Assembly: GCF_017921835.1 (NCBI RefSeq) | Contig: NZ_JAGEMN010000001.1 | Span: 985,874-1,049,873, forward strand | Source: Sporosarcina sp. 6E9 | GTDB lineage: Bacteria; Bacillota; Bacilli; Bacillales_A; Planococcaceae | Length of the DNA: 64,000 bases | Reading direction: 5' to 3' | Shown here: positions 55,627 to 64,000 of the stretch, piece after piece | How the letters are laid out: every line of letters starts with the position of its first letter | Position numbering within the stretch: the first letter of the stretch is position 1 | Translations under genes and position numbers: made by a program | The notes under the pieces: model-generated | Database searches by the model: none | The model's input: the letters and a program-made list of their open reading frames with translations, nothing else | Told to the model about the DNA's origin: nothing

Positions 55627-57069
55627 CTATATTTCAAAGGCAGTAAAACTTCCTGCATCATCAAAATCCTTAATATTAACTATCTTGTCTGAAAACCGCT
55701 CTACTGTTTTTGTGTTATTTCCTATTAATAGAGATAGTACATTAAATTCCTTTTCTTTTTTCTTTTTATTGAAAGTTTCTAAAAACGAATCCTTTACTAG
55801 GTCTTCACCATCAGTAACGAAAACTAAATCCGCCTGTTTAAACCGACTTTCGTTTATTACTTTCAATGCTCCGTCAAGAGGAAGTGCAAAGTCCGTTCCT
55901 CCCCCTAAGAAGGTTTGAGCTAACTTGATCATATCTGAACTTTCCATTTTTCCTCTCTCATATTTAATGATTTGTGTACGAGTAGAGAATAATATCAAAC
56001 AAAAATCCCTTCTTTGTTTTCTTGCAATTGACATAAGGGCTAATGTAAATCCCTTGGATTGGGTATCTAGCTTGTTCATGCTGCCTGACTGATCTAAACA
56101 AAGTATGATTGGCCCTTTCCCCAATACCTCTTGCCCTTTCTGTTCATACATCATCGTCTGGCCTTCGACAAAGCGACGTAAGAAGTCGTTCTTCGTTATT
56201 GGATGTGTATATAAGCCCAATTCCATCGGTAACAATCGCTCAATATCACTTCCTAACGTAACTCCGCTTCTTTCCATTGAATTACTATGCTTAGATTTTT
56301 GCTTTTTACGGGCTATCTGTTTAAATCGACCAGCCCAATCTGCAATTTCTTTCATCTGTTTATTTGATGCGATTTTTTCAGCTAATGAAATTTGATCCCG
56401 TAAAGGAACTTTTTTCAGTTCTGCGTCACCACTACCAGCACCCGTGCCTCCCAGTAATGATTTCAAGCTATCTTTCGTCTGTTTCGTTTCCTGCATAGCT
56501 TGTGACATCGCTTGTGAAAAACTATGACTGTTGTTCTGTAACGTCTGTTGAAGTTGACTGTCCAAGTCTGACATTGCTGATTTCAAGTCTTCTTCTAGTT
56601 TCCCGTTACCATTTCCAGCCCCATTTTGTTGTTCCTGCTTTTGAAGCTGTCTTTGCATCGCCTGAATCCTTTGCATCTTTTTTTGTAAGCTTTCATCCCG
56701 TTCCTTTTGTTCAATTAACCATTCATTCGTTTTCTCCCCGAATTTCACAGTTCCGATGGCTGAAGATATGTCATCCAATCGAGTAAATTTTCGATAGTTT
56801 TCAAACGAATCATCATTCATGATTTTCTCCATAAACGATTTGTTAACTTGCAAATCATCAGGGACTTCATCTTCAGTTAATTCGGGTTTCATCTTGTATA
56901 AAGAAGCCCATATGTCACCGAGTAACGGTTCAAACTCAGGTAGTTCCCCATCAATGCTTAACTTTTGAAGTCCTTGCGACATATTATAAATTTCTTTGAA
57001 ACGTCTTTTATCGAATGTATCTGCATTTAACACAGAATGATTTTCATTTCTTCCGCTTATTGGTTTCAA
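55627..57069 (-). CDS. vWA domain protein (ViaA-like), partner of the MoxR ATPase
   Basis: 480 residues from TTG 57069, 8 bases after GGGAG. The N-terminal 120 residues are helical. A Gln/Gly-rich coiled coil (KKMQRIQAMQRQLQKQEQQ, GNGNGK) covers about 125-205, followed by a conserved linker. A C-terminal vWA domain has the complete MIDAS: D-Q-S-G-S (D326), T in GGGTDFALPL and D in VTDGED. This matches the ViaA/CoxE type that works with MoxR/RavA ATPases. Last gene of a four-gene operon. Cytoplasmic; no signal peptide. Confidence 0.88.
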   Translation of the reverse strand: MKPISGRNENHSVLNADTFDKRRFKEIYNMSQGLQKLSIDGELPEFEPLLGDIWASLYKMKPELTEDEVPDDLQVNKSFMEKIMNDDSFENYRKFTRLDDISSAIGTVKFGEKTNEWLIEQKERDESLQKKMQRIQAMQRQLQKQEQQNGAGNGNGKLEEDLKSAMSDLDSQLQQTLQNNSHSFSQAMSQAMQETKQTKDSLKSLLGGTGAGSGDAELKKVPLRDQISLAEKIASNKQMKEIADWAGRFKQIARKKQKSKHSNSMERSGVTLGSDIERLLPMELGLYTHPITKNDFLRRFVEGQTMMYEQKGQEVLGKGPIILCLDQSGSMNKLDTQSKGFTLALMSIARKQRRDFCLILFSTRTQIIKYERGKMESSDMIKLAQTFLGGGTDFALPLDGALKVINESRFKQADLVFVTDGEDLVKDSFLETFNKKKKEKEFNVLSLLIGNNTKTVERFSDKIVNIKDFDDAGSFTAFEI

Positions 57070-57152
57070 ATAAAACACTCCCTCTCAATTTTAAACAAAG
57101 AAATGCCAAGGATTAGTTCCTTAGCATTCCAATAGCATCCGTCAATGTATTT

Positions 57153-58319
57153 TTAAAATGGTATTTGTACTGTTGACTTTTCATTTGTGGTGCCAAAATC
57201 CATCGGCTCCAAAATACTGTCAAGTATTTCTTGTTGCATTGCTTTCAGTTTATCAAGTAAAGAGTCAATATCCGTATCTCTATTTTGATTATGCGTTTTC
57301 AACTTATTTAAGTCAGCAACCAACGATTTCAACTTTTGGGTAGCTTCCATTCCAGCGTCAGTAGAAGCATCCGTCTGCATCGAAGAAAATACTTCCCTTG
57401 CCTCTTCCTGAATCGTATCAAGTTTTCGAGTAACCACATCCTGTGCATGACTGCGAACAATCAGGGAAACGTTATCTTTTTGATCCACTGTTTCCCAAAG
57501 GGCATTTTCAAGGATGACAATATCATCAACTTTTACTACTTGTCTTTGGTTTATCAATGCTTTCGCTTGAAGAACTGAAAGTGACTGTTTAAACCGCCTG
57601 TCAGAAGGACGGATTCCTTCATCACGCAATTCATTACGGATTTTTGAAAGAGTTTCATATACTTCGTCAGGAATTGTAACCATGTCAGTAAAAAACTGAA
57701 GTTGAACCAATTCATCCATCGTCATGGAAGGCATAACCTGATTTTGACCGGTGCCCTTCATCATGGAAACAAAATTCATTTCATCTGCAATGTAATCTAA
57801 TTCGAACCTAAGTAAAAACCTGTCGAAAAGAGCTTCAAGTCCCTCTCCCTCTTCCGGGTATTCATTCGAAGCTCCAATGACTGACATCAAAGGAACCTTT
57901 GCCGGCGTTCCATTATTATAGAAGAGCCTTTCATTTATTAGTGTTAGCAAACTATTCAAGATAGCCGAGTTCGCTTTGAATATTTCATCTAGAAAAACAA
58001 GATTCGCTTCAGGCATTTTAGTTGCTGTATTCCGCTTGTATACACCCTGTTCAAGGTCTTTTAACGACAACGGACCAAACACTTCTTCAGGTGTACTGAA
58101 CCTTGTCAGCAACCACTGAAAATACGCTGTTCCCTGCACGATTTTGGCTAACTCAACCGACAATGCGGATTTCGCAGTTCCTGCAGGTCCAATCATGAGC
58201 ATGTGCTGCCTAGAGAGTAGAGCGACAAGAATTCCCTCGACCTCATTCTCACGTTCGTAAAACTTTGAATTAAGTGCCTGTCTGATTTCCTCTAACTTCT
58301 TGAAATTGGTGTTTGTCAT
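57153..58319 (-). CDS. MoxR/RavA-family AAA+ ATPase
   Basis: 388 residues. Walker A GPAGTAKS at 44-51, Walker B LVFLDEIFKAN, sensor 1 GASNEYPE, arginine finger region ALFDRFLLRF and a sensor 2 region DEGIRPSDRRFKQSL. The C-terminal 110 residues form a coiled coil (REVFSSMQTDASTDAG and LKAMQQEILDSILEPMDFG). RavA-type ATPases act as remodelling chaperones with a vWA partner, here the downstream gene. AAAGGGG before the ATG. Confidence 0.9.
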   Translation of the reverse strand: MTNTNFKKLEEIRQALNSKFYERENEVEGILVALLSRQHMLMIGPAGTAKSALSVELAKIVQGTAYFQWLLTRFSTPEEVFGPLSLKDLEQGVYKRNTATKMPEANLVFLDEIFKANSAILNSLLTLINERLFYNNGTPAKVPLMSVIGASNEYPEEGEGLEALFDRFLLRFELDYIADEMNFVSMMKGTGQNQVMPSMTMDELVQLQFFTDMVTIPDEVYETLSKIRNELRDEGIRPSDRRFKQSLSVLQAKALINQRQVVKVDDIVILENALWETVDQKDNVSLIVRSHAQDVVTRKLDTIQEEAREVFSSMQTDASTDAGMEATQKLKSLVADLNKLKTHNQNRDTDIDSLLDKLKAMQQEILDSILEPMDFGTTNEKSTVQIPF

Positions 58320-58406
58320 TTTAAGTAACCCCTTTGATTTGTAGTTTAAATAGAAAAAGGAAGTCGGCCATTAGTGCAACCGTACTTCCCTTTATAAGAA
58401 CCCTGA

Positions 58407-58601
58407 TCAGTTTTTTGCCGAAAGAACAAACAATTCTTGTTCTCTTATCGATAGTTCCCGCATTTTCATCTGCAACTCCTGCTCTTTCAACTCATTTGAA
58501 CGTTCGAGTTCGTGGGCAATCTTTTTAACATATTGCACACAGTCCACTACATCTCGTTCATAGAATTTTCTTCCCAATATAGTTTGATAAAACTCAGTCA
58601 T
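58407..58601 (-). CDS. Small coiled-coil protein of the MoxR-vWA operon
   Basis: 64 residues: a short N-terminal part (MTEFYQTILGRKFYERDVVDC) then a heptad-like charged helix (IAHELERSNELKEQELQMKMRE). GGAGAG 6 bases before the ATG. Between the 297-residue gene and the ATPase, with small gaps, so the same operon. No family recognised. Confidence 0.7.
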   Translation of the reverse strand: MTEFYQTILGRKFYERDVVDCVQYVKKIAHELERSNELKEQELQMKMRELSIREQELFVLSAKN

Positions 58602-58625
58602 TTTAATCTCTCCATTCCACTATTA

Positions 58626-59519
58626 TTAAAGTTCTGCAACCATCTTAGTAACCGCTGCACGAATCGTCATGATTTTATTTTCTAGCGTATCTGCTTCACT
58701 TGCGACAATACCTTTGTAATTTCGATAGTTCGCAATTACAGACTTGGCGTTTTCAATAATCTCTTTCACTTGTCCTTTTTTCAGCCCAGAACTCGATTTA
58801 CAATCATTCAAAATGGATTCTAAATGATCGTTTAGCTTCGTGTTCACCATTTGCCGGTTGTCGAATGTGTTAACGACTGGGATCTTAAATCCCTCACTAT
58901 TTTCAAGGGATGAGGTGAAGTTTACGAGTTGATTTAATCCTTCCGTATGTGAATCAGGTACAAAGTACACGCCGCCGTTTGGTCGCACCGGTGTGGGTGC
59001 AAGCGATTGAAGTATTTTACTTACCATTACCCTTACTTGCTGGGCTGAATAATGGTCTTTATAAATATTGAAATTACGCTCTGCTTCAAAGCACAGCTCT
59101 TTTGCAATTTTGTTCTCCGTTATAAAAATCAGAGAACTATTATGCTTATCAAGCGTGATTACTCCAGCTTTACTGTTGTAGTCAAGACGTTTACCAGCCT
59201 GATCTACAGTCTCCACTACAATGTTTCTTTGCACGTGGCTCTTATCCGAGAATACTTCCCGAATAAGAAAGTTCTCGAATACGCCAGCGTGTCCAGTAGA
59301 TTTTCTCGTTTCTATCTCCTTGGTACTTCTGCGGAAAGCATCAGCTGGACGAATTGCATTCGGCATCCATTCAACGGGTAATCCTGATTGAACGAGACTT
59401 TTCTCCAAATCATCCATTTTAACTAATTGCTTACCGACCGAAAACCACATAAGGTGTCCGAGAATACCGTCTTGCTGTTTGTTTTGAACAGCCGTCATAT
59501 TATCAAGATTAATTGACAT
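58626..59519 (-). CDS. Unrecognised protein leading the MoxR-vWA operon (DUF6744-like)
   Basis: 297 residues from ATG 59519 behind AAAGGG. The N-terminal region GHLMWFSVGKQLVKMDDLEKSLVQSGL...IRPADAFRRSTKEIE resembles proteins grouped as DUF6744, also found in phage and plasmid contexts; I am not certain of this. A beta-rich middle (RNIVVETVDQAGKRLDYN and SSLIFITENK) is followed by a helical C-terminus. No catalytic motif, signal or membrane helix. Could be the adaptor or sensor of the ATPase-vWA pair. Confidence 0.7.
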   Translation of the reverse strand: MSINLDNMTAVQNKQQDGILGHLMWFSVGKQLVKMDDLEKSLVQSGLPVEWMPNAIRPADAFRRSTKEIETRKSTGHAGVFENFLIREVFSDKSHVQRNIVVETVDQAGKRLDYNSKAGVITLDKHNSSLIFITENKIAKELCFEAERNFNIYKDHYSAQQVRVMVSKILQSLAPTPVRPNGGVYFVPDSHTEGLNQLVNFTSSLENSEGFKIPVVNTFDNRQMVNTKLNDHLESILNDCKSSSGLKKGQVKEIIENAKSVIANYRNYKGIVASEADTLENKIMTIRAAVTKMVAEL

Positions 59520-59557
59520 ACCTAACAACCCTTTCTGCTTTTGTATTTAAAGTAAAT

Positions 59558-59603
59558 AAAAAAAACGCACTTAACCTAGCAATTGCTAAGTAAATGCGTT
59601 TTA
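59558..59603 (-). terminator. Second terminator-like hairpin upstream of the operon
   Basis: Minus strand AAAACGCA...TTAGC/GCTAG...TGCGTTTT with an AATT loop and internal mismatches, followed by eight T residues. 40 bases before the first gene. Confidence 0.65.
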
Positions 59604-59670
59604 AAATAACCCAATTCATTCAGTTTAAATAAATCCACTTCCATCTCCTTTCAATTCCATTTTGAAAGCA

Positions 59671-59708
59671 AAAAAACCAATCTCCCCTTGAATGGAAAAA
59701 TCGGTTTT
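59671..59708 (-). terminator. First terminator-like hairpin upstream of the operon
   Basis: Minus strand arms AAAACCGATTTTTCC and GGGGAGATTGGTTTT pair over 15 bp including several G-U pairs, around the loop ATTCAA, then TTTGC. The G-U pairs favour folding of the minus-strand RNA. Confidence 0.65.
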
Positions 59709-59987
59709 AATATATATCACGCAAAATGCGTAAGTATCTCTTCTGATATGCCTAAGCAACTTTTGACGTCAATACGTCTGCCTAACTTATCCTCAAATAA
59801 GGTATACGAAGGCTAAGAATTTGTGCCGTATCTCTTTCTGCATATGCAAAAAGTGTAACGACTTTCACTAGTAGAACTGTGACTTAACAACATAAAGAAT
59901 ATACTATCACTTTAACAAAACCTGGGGCTGATAGCAACTTCAGCGGAAACTACGGCTTAATTAAAGATTTTCACCTTTATTCAATAT

Positions 59988-60551
59988 TTATTGGGCAGAT
60001 AGTTCACTTTCAGTTACCCATTTATGATTTGTAACCTTTTCCCCACCGGTAGTCGGCGTGTAATCGATCATATAGACGGTAGTTTTTTCATCTGAATCAA
60101 TTTCAGCTGTTGCTCCTTCCATCCCTTTCATATGGTCTGCCTCTATGGTTACTTCAGTTCCTTGTTCTAATATTTTGTCATCAGCATCTTTAATTTCTTC
60201 TTGGATAACCCATTTATGATTTTCCACTCTTTCTCCGCCAGTTACCGGGGTATACGAAATAGCGTATGCCGTAGTATCATAAGCACCCACGATTGTTGCC
60301 ACTGCACCGTCCATACCTTCCATATGGTCTGTTTTAATAATTGCTTCGCTTCCGACTGGATAGGTTGGATTCTCCGCCTCTTCCAAGTTTTTAGGGACTT
60401 CACCTGAGCCGGAATGGTTCATTTCCATCTTCATGTCTTCCTGTTTGGATGTATTATTAGTGGTTGGGCTTTTTTCATTGCTTGTATTGTTTCCACATCC
60501 ACTTAAACCAATAATTATAGCCGCACTTAATAAAAGGAATTGCTTTTTCAT
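59988..60551 (-). CDS. ydhK: YdhK-like lipoprotein with two DUF1541 domains
   Basis: 187 residues. Lipobox LSGC with Cys19, a polar Met/His-bearing linker (MKMEMNHSGSGE), then two tandem copies of the domain: KTDHMEGMDGAVATI...YTPVTGGERVENHKWV and EADHMKGMEGATAEI...YTPTTGGEKVTNHKWV. The His/Met pattern suggests metal binding; the copper neighbours agree. First of the copper genes on the minus strand. Confidence 0.85.
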   Translation of the reverse strand: MKKQFLLLSAAIIIGLSGCGNNTSNEKSPTTNNTSKQEDMKMEMNHSGSGEVPKNLEEAENPTYPVGSEAIIKTDHMEGMDGAVATIVGAYDTTAYAISYTPVTGGERVENHKWVIQEEIKDADDKILEQGTEVTIEADHMKGMEGATAEIDSDEKTTVYMIDYTPTTGGEKVTNHKWVTESELSAQ

Positions 60552-60664
60552 CTGAATAACGCTCCTTATCTGGATAATTCACAAATAGTAAGAAGCTGTT
60601 CCGAGAAATACTTTTTTCACTTCTTGAAACAGCTCCATTGATGGCTACATTTTTGGTATAACGC

Positions 60665-60991
60665 TTAAGCTACCATTTTCCGGCATGCCTCGGCACACTT
60701 TCGGCAAGATTCAGCGCAGCGTTGGCAATGATCGTGATCATGTTTCGCACACTCTTCCGCACAACGTTCGCAAATCTCTGCGCAAAGTTCTAAAATCTGC
60801 TTAGTAAATGGACTATTTCGCGTCATTGCTTGTGCTGCAAACGCACATATATCTGCACATTCACGGTCCAAGCGGATACAATCAGCCATCATCTTCAAAT
60901 CTTCCTCTTTCAAGCACGCATCAAAACAGACATTACATGCCTCTAGACATTCCAAACATGCTTTTAGGCATTCTTCATATTTCGTATTCAT
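60665..60991 (-). CDS. Four-helix bundle copper-binding protein (Csp-like)
   Basis: 108 residues with about 19 cysteines on a helical scaffold, in repeated CxxxC and CxxC spacing (CLKACLECLEACNVCFDAC and CAEICERCAEEC) plus a His cluster HDHDHCQRCAESC. No signal peptide, so a cytosolic Cu(I) storage protein of the Csp3/YhjQ kind (DUF326). Copper-storing family inferred from cysteine pattern. Confidence 0.88.
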   Translation of the reverse strand: MNTKYEECLKACLECLEACNVCFDACLKEEDLKMMADCIRLDRECADICAFAAQAMTRNSPFTKQILELCAEICERCAEECAKHDHDHCQRCAESCRKCAEACRKMVA

Positions 60992-61206
60992 GGACTCACC
61001 TCCTGCTATTTTTGCAATCAGTGATATTTTTCCCTTAAGAGACGTTTTAAAACTAAAAAGGAGAAACTCCTTAAAAAATCCTTATTTTCCTTTCATTTTC
61101 TTTATTGAAATTGAAACAACCAGCATGAACGTATTCGCACTGGTTGTTTCAATAGAGTATTCCGGCATTTAACTAAAACGGACTTCCACAAATTATTGAA
61201 TTAAGT

Positions 61207-62697
61207 TTATTCCACCTTTACTTGTCCCATCATGCCGTTGTCTTCATGTTCAAGTATATGACAATGGAACATGTACACGCCCTTATGCTTAAATTGTATA
61301 GCTATTGTTACGGTCTCATCTGGCTTTATAGAAAAACTATCTTTCCAACCTCGTTCATTTTCCGGTGGCTCTTCACCATCTCTGGAGATTATTTTAAATT
61401 GCGTTCCGTGAATGTGAAACGGATGAATCATGCCACCCATCATATCCGGTTTATTGTAAATTTCCCAAACTTCAGTGACCCCTTGTTGTTGCGTGAAATC
61501 AATACGTTCTGGATCAAATTTCTTTCCGTTTATCGTTACCATGTCCATCATTCCAAAAAGTTCAACTTTCTTTGTGACTGGTAAATCCAACTCTTCTTCT
61601 GTCAATGCAAAATTATTCATCTTCCCTGGAATTTTGCTAATCGCGCCGCTTTGATCAGAAATTTCAAATGATAACAGGACAGACCCATCCTCGCTGATTA
61701 ATGCCAAATCATTTTCTGTATTAAGCTGTGAAAAATCAATCACGATTTCTGCCCGCTCCGAAGGCGTTAGTGTGACTTCTTTCAAAAGTACCGGTTCATT
61801 CAAGAAACCGCCATCTGTTGCAATTTGAACAAAGGAATCTCCAGTATTCAATTTGAATGTATAATTTCTTGCGTTGGATCCATTTAATAGACGTAGACGT
61901 ATTTTTTCTTTGTTTACAGTCAACTTCGGATTCAATGTCCCATTGATTAATAGCGTATCACCGATTGTCCCATCGTCATTCATCGCAGCGCTGTAATTCA
62001 ACTGATTCTTTTCATCAAATGTTCTATCTTGAAAAATTAATGGAATGTCATTCTTCCCATAATCACTTGGCAGCCCTAAACTTTTCGAATTGTCATCTTC
62101 AATATAGATTAGGCCCGCCAGTCCATTATAAACTTGTTCAGCAGTTTTCCCCTCTGGATGTGGATGGAACCATAAAGTCGACGCCTCTTGTGTCACTTCA
62201 AATTCAATTACCTTTTCCTCACCCGGTTTAAGTGCATCATGTGGCCCGCCATCTGCATCCCCTGATACTTCCAAACCATGCCAATGAAATGTTGTTTCCT
62301 CATCCAACTCATTGATTGTCCTGATTTTAATTTTTTCACCTTTTTCAAAACGAAGCATTTGCCCTAAAAAAGATCCGTTGTACCCAAACGTATTTGTTTC
62401 TGTTCCATCGAATATTTCAGTTTTCCCTTTTTGTGCGCTAACCGTGTATGCCACATCGTCCTCATTATCACGTTTTAGCTGTGAGGGGATTTTCAATTCA
62501 TTTTCCCCTGTCGAGTCGTTTAAACTTACAACCTCATCATGACTCATATGACCTTCCATCATCATGCCATGATCCATCTTTCCGTCACTCATCATTGAAT
62601 GATCCATTTCCTCATCTGGTTCCGAATTAGTGCTACTGCAACCGCTGATAACCAATATACTTATCGCCAATGCGGTAATCTTAATTTTTAATCCCAT
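61207..62697 (-). CDS. Multicopper oxidase lipoprotein
   Basis: 496 residues. Lipobox VISGC with Cys20, then a Met/His-rich linker (DHSMMSDGKMDHGMMMEGH). Three cupredoxin domains carry copper sites: HWHGLE, WFHPHPEG, HPFHIHGTQF and HCHILEHEDNGMM, giving the type 1 and trinuclear ligands. Probably a cuprous oxidase on the cell surface, as in CueO-like systems. Divergent from the cupredoxin gene across a shared upstream region. Confidence 0.92.
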   Translation of the reverse strand: MGLKIKITALAISILVISGCSSTNSEPDEEMDHSMMSDGKMDHGMMMEGHMSHDEVVSLNDSTGENELKIPSQLKRDNEDDVAYTVSAQKGKTEIFDGTETNTFGYNGSFLGQMLRFEKGEKIKIRTINELDEETTFHWHGLEVSGDADGGPHDALKPGEEKVIEFEVTQEASTLWFHPHPEGKTAEQVYNGLAGLIYIEDDNSKSLGLPSDYGKNDIPLIFQDRTFDEKNQLNYSAAMNDDGTIGDTLLINGTLNPKLTVNKEKIRLRLLNGSNARNYTFKLNTGDSFVQIATDGGFLNEPVLLKEVTLTPSERAEIVIDFSQLNTENDLALISEDGSVLLSFEISDQSGAISKIPGKMNNFALTEEELDLPVTKKVELFGMMDMVTINGKKFDPERIDFTQQQGVTEVWEIYNKPDMMGGMIHPFHIHGTQFKIISRDGEEPPENERGWKDSFSIKPDETVTIAIQFKHKGVYMFHCHILEHEDNGMMGQVKVE

Positions 62698-62920
62698 TGA
62701 GTATTTCCCCTCTTCTCTTGATTATTTCTTTTGTAGTGTAACAAGAAAATATGAAAAAAATATGCAAACGATATTGAACGAATGTGGAACTTACAACTCA
62801 ATAATCATCGTTCATCATTTCGACTTACTTTCTCCATAGATAATGGATATTTGATAGCTATCATTATGTATAAGAGGGATACAAGGAAATGAATCCCCAA
62901 ACAAATAGGAGGTAATCATT

Positions 62921-63310
62921 TTGAAAAAATGGTTATTGGCATCAGTTTTATTAAGTGTTTTGCTTGTACTTGCTGCTTGCGGCGGAAAAGATACGAGTGA
63001 CGGAACGGAGAAGGTAGATAATACTGGCTCTTCGGAAGATGCAACCGCTAACAATGAAATCAATATTACAGGAACAAACTTCGAATTTGACCAAGCAGAA
63101 TATACTGTCAAGGCTGGCGAGACGGTTAAAATAACATATAAAAACGAAGAAGGAATGCACGGAATTGCTATCGATGGCCTCGATATAGACATTAAAGGAG
63201 ATGGAGAGGCTACTTTCACTCCTACAGAGCCGGGAGAATATACAATCTACTGTAATATTCCATGTGGGGCAGGACATGCCGATATGAAGTCAACACTGAT
63301 TGTCACATGA
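62921..63310 (+). CDS. Lipid-anchored cupredoxin with a CuA-like site
   Basis: 129 residues, TTG start at 62921 behind AGGAGG. Lipobox LAAC with Cys20, a polar linker, then a cupredoxin domain. H80 (EGMHGIA), C111, C115, H119 and M122 in CNIPCGAGHADM reproduce the CxxxCGxxHxxM pattern of CuA sites in cytochrome oxidase subunit II and NosZ. There is no oxidase nearby, so it is likely a copper carrier or electron partner of the surface copper system. Confidence 0.88.
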   Translation: MKKWLLASVLLSVLLVLAACGGKDTSDGTEKVDNTGSSEDATANNEINITGTNFEFDQAEYTVKAGETVKITYKNEEGMHGIAIDGLDIDIKGDGEATFTPTEPGEYTIYCNIPCGAGHADMKSTLIVT

Positions 63311-63320
63311 TTTGATTTCT

Positions 63321-63366
63321 AAAAACGGGTAGGATCGGGGATAATCACCCGATCCTACTCGTTTTT
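63321..63366 (+). terminator. Bidirectional terminator between the cupredoxin gene and copA
   Basis: Arms AAAACGGGTAGGATCGGG and CCCGATCCTACTCGTTTT with loop GATAATCA, and T runs on both strands. Confidence 0.92.
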
Positions 63367-63413
63367 GAGTTTATATTTCTACTGACTTCAATCGTACAAA
63401 TTATCCTCATTTA

Positions 63414-64000
63414 TTATTTCAAATCAACTTTTTGTAGACGTAACGCATTCAACACAACAGATACCGAACTAAACGCCATTGCCGCACCGGCAACCCAAGG
63501 AGCTAATAGACCAATTGCCGCAATCGGTATCCCGATCGTATTGTAAATGAATGCGAAAAACAAGTTCTGCTTAATATTCCGCATTGTTTTTCTACTCATG
63601 ATAATCGCATCAGCAACGCTATTTAAATCTCCACGCATCAGCGTAATGTCAGCTGCTTCTATGGCGATATCCGTTCCGGTACCTACTGCCATCCCGATAT
63701 TGGCCATGGCAAGTGCGGGTGCATCATTAATCCCGTCCCCGACCATCGCTACCTTTTTACCTTGCTCCTGAAGCTTTTTAATCTCTTCACTTTTCTGCTC
63801 CGGTAATACTTCCGCGATTACGTTTGACAGGTCGACTTGATGGGCAATAGCCTCTGCGGTACGTTGGTTGTCGCCTGTAAGCATGATGACATCCAACCCA
63901 AGCTTTTTCATTCTTGCAATCGCTTCTTTAGATGTATCCTTCACTGTATCAGCAACCGCGACGACACCGGCAAGTTTATGATCCACGGCAATAAGCATCG
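63414..64000 (-). CDS. copA: Copper-exporting P1B-type ATPase, C-terminal part (cut by the window)
   Basis: The minus strand encodes the last 195 residues of a P-type ATPase, open at the right edge. Visible motifs are the P-domain [14 protein letters not shown] and [13 protein letters not shown]. The final membrane helices include [12 protein letters not shown] and [15 protein letters not shown]; the MxxSS pattern of the last helix is the Cu(I)-ATPase signature. The DKTGT phosphorylation site and metal-binding domains lie outside. It exports Cu(I) and completes the copper island. Confidence 0.93.
   Translation of the reverse strand, partial: MLIAVDHKLAGVVAVADTVKDTSKEAIARMKKLGLDVIMLTGDNQRTAEAIAHQVDLSNVIAEVLPEQKSEEIKKLQEQGKKVAMVGDGINDAPALAMANIGMAVGTGTDIAIEAADITLMRGDLNSVADAIIMSRKTMRNIKQNLFFAFIYNTIGIPIAAIGLLAPWVAGAAMAFSSVSVVLNALRLQKVDLK

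Larger units (their letters stand above)
59520..59987 (-). other. Structured non-coding leader ahead of the MoxR-vWA operon
   Basis: About 470 bases without a gene. On the minus strand it holds small hairpins (CTTAT/ATAAG around TTGAGG at about 59,788-59,803), repeated TTAGGC elements (GTTAGGC and GCTTAGGC) and two terminator-like hairpins at 59671-59708 and 59558-59603. This suggests a leader RNA controlled by attenuation, or a small RNA gene. No riboswitch class recognised. Confidence 0.5.

Noticed and set aside
62815-63219. Minus-strand frame of 134 codons
   Set aside because: Antisense to the cupredoxin gene, which has a lipobox, a CuA motif and a good ribosome site.
1-64000. CRISPR arrays, tRNA or rRNA genes, replication origin
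   Set aside because: No regularly spaced repeats, no tRNA-like cloverleaf with TTCGA and CCA patterns, and no rRNA segments were noticed on reading.

Overview
The window reads as a chromosomal segment of a low-GC, spore-forming Gram-positive bacterium close to Sporosarcina and other Planococcaceae. The evidence is gene order that matches the Bacillus subtilis yqg-yqf-yqe region almost gene for gene, the sporulation genes yqfC and yqfD, many TTG/GTG starts behind strong purine-rich ribosome binding sites, and a single-chain (dimer-type) glycyl-tRNA synthetase in place of the usual glyQ-glyS pair. No rRNA, tRNA or CRISPR array was seen.

Core part, about 1-49,120. From the left: the 5' part of gcvT with a tandem glycine riboswitch; aroK and the seven-gene comG competence pseudopilus operon; yqgY, yqgX, yqgW, yqgU and an ltaS paralogue; yqgQ, yqgN and rpmG; pbpA, sodA, yqgC and a Na/Pi cotransporter; yqgB, yqfZ, ispG and yqfW; a Zur-controlled zinc uptake operon (znuC-znuB-zur) with a visible Zur box; nfo, cshB, yqfQ, ispH, yqfO, trmK and cccA; an acyl-CoA dehydrogenase; the macromolecular synthesis genes dnaG and sigA; ppsR and ccpN; a T-box-controlled glyS in inverted orientation; the recO-era-cdd-dgkA-ybeY-pgpH-phoH-yqfD-yqfC run; floA-nfeD; rpsU, deoC and mtaB. 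Compared with B. subtilis, glcK, gluP, the pst genes and yqeY are absent from their usual slots.

Accessory part, about 49,120-59,990. Synteny stops directly after mtaB. What follows is gene-poor and mosaic: small unrecognised genes, a solitary non-coding stretch resembling an IS110 bridge-RNA region, an IS110-family element whose transposase is frameshifted, an orphan recombinase-like N-terminal domain, a protein with a HEPN-type RNxxxH motif, and a distant YkyB-like protein. The most interesting locus is a four-gene minus-strand operon (about 59,520 down to 55,627): an unrecognised 297-residue protein, a 64-residue coiled-coil protein, a MoxR/RavA AAA+ ATPase and a large vWA protein. It is preceded by about 470 bases of structured non-coding sequence with two terminator-like hairpins.

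Copper part, about 59,990-64,000: a YdhK-like lipoprotein, a Cys-rich four-helix copper-binding protein, a multicopper oxidase lipoprotein, a lipid-anchored cupredoxin with a CuA-type motif, and the C-terminal half of a CopA-type copper-exporting ATPase that runs off the right edge. Together these look like a periplasm-facing copper detoxification island.
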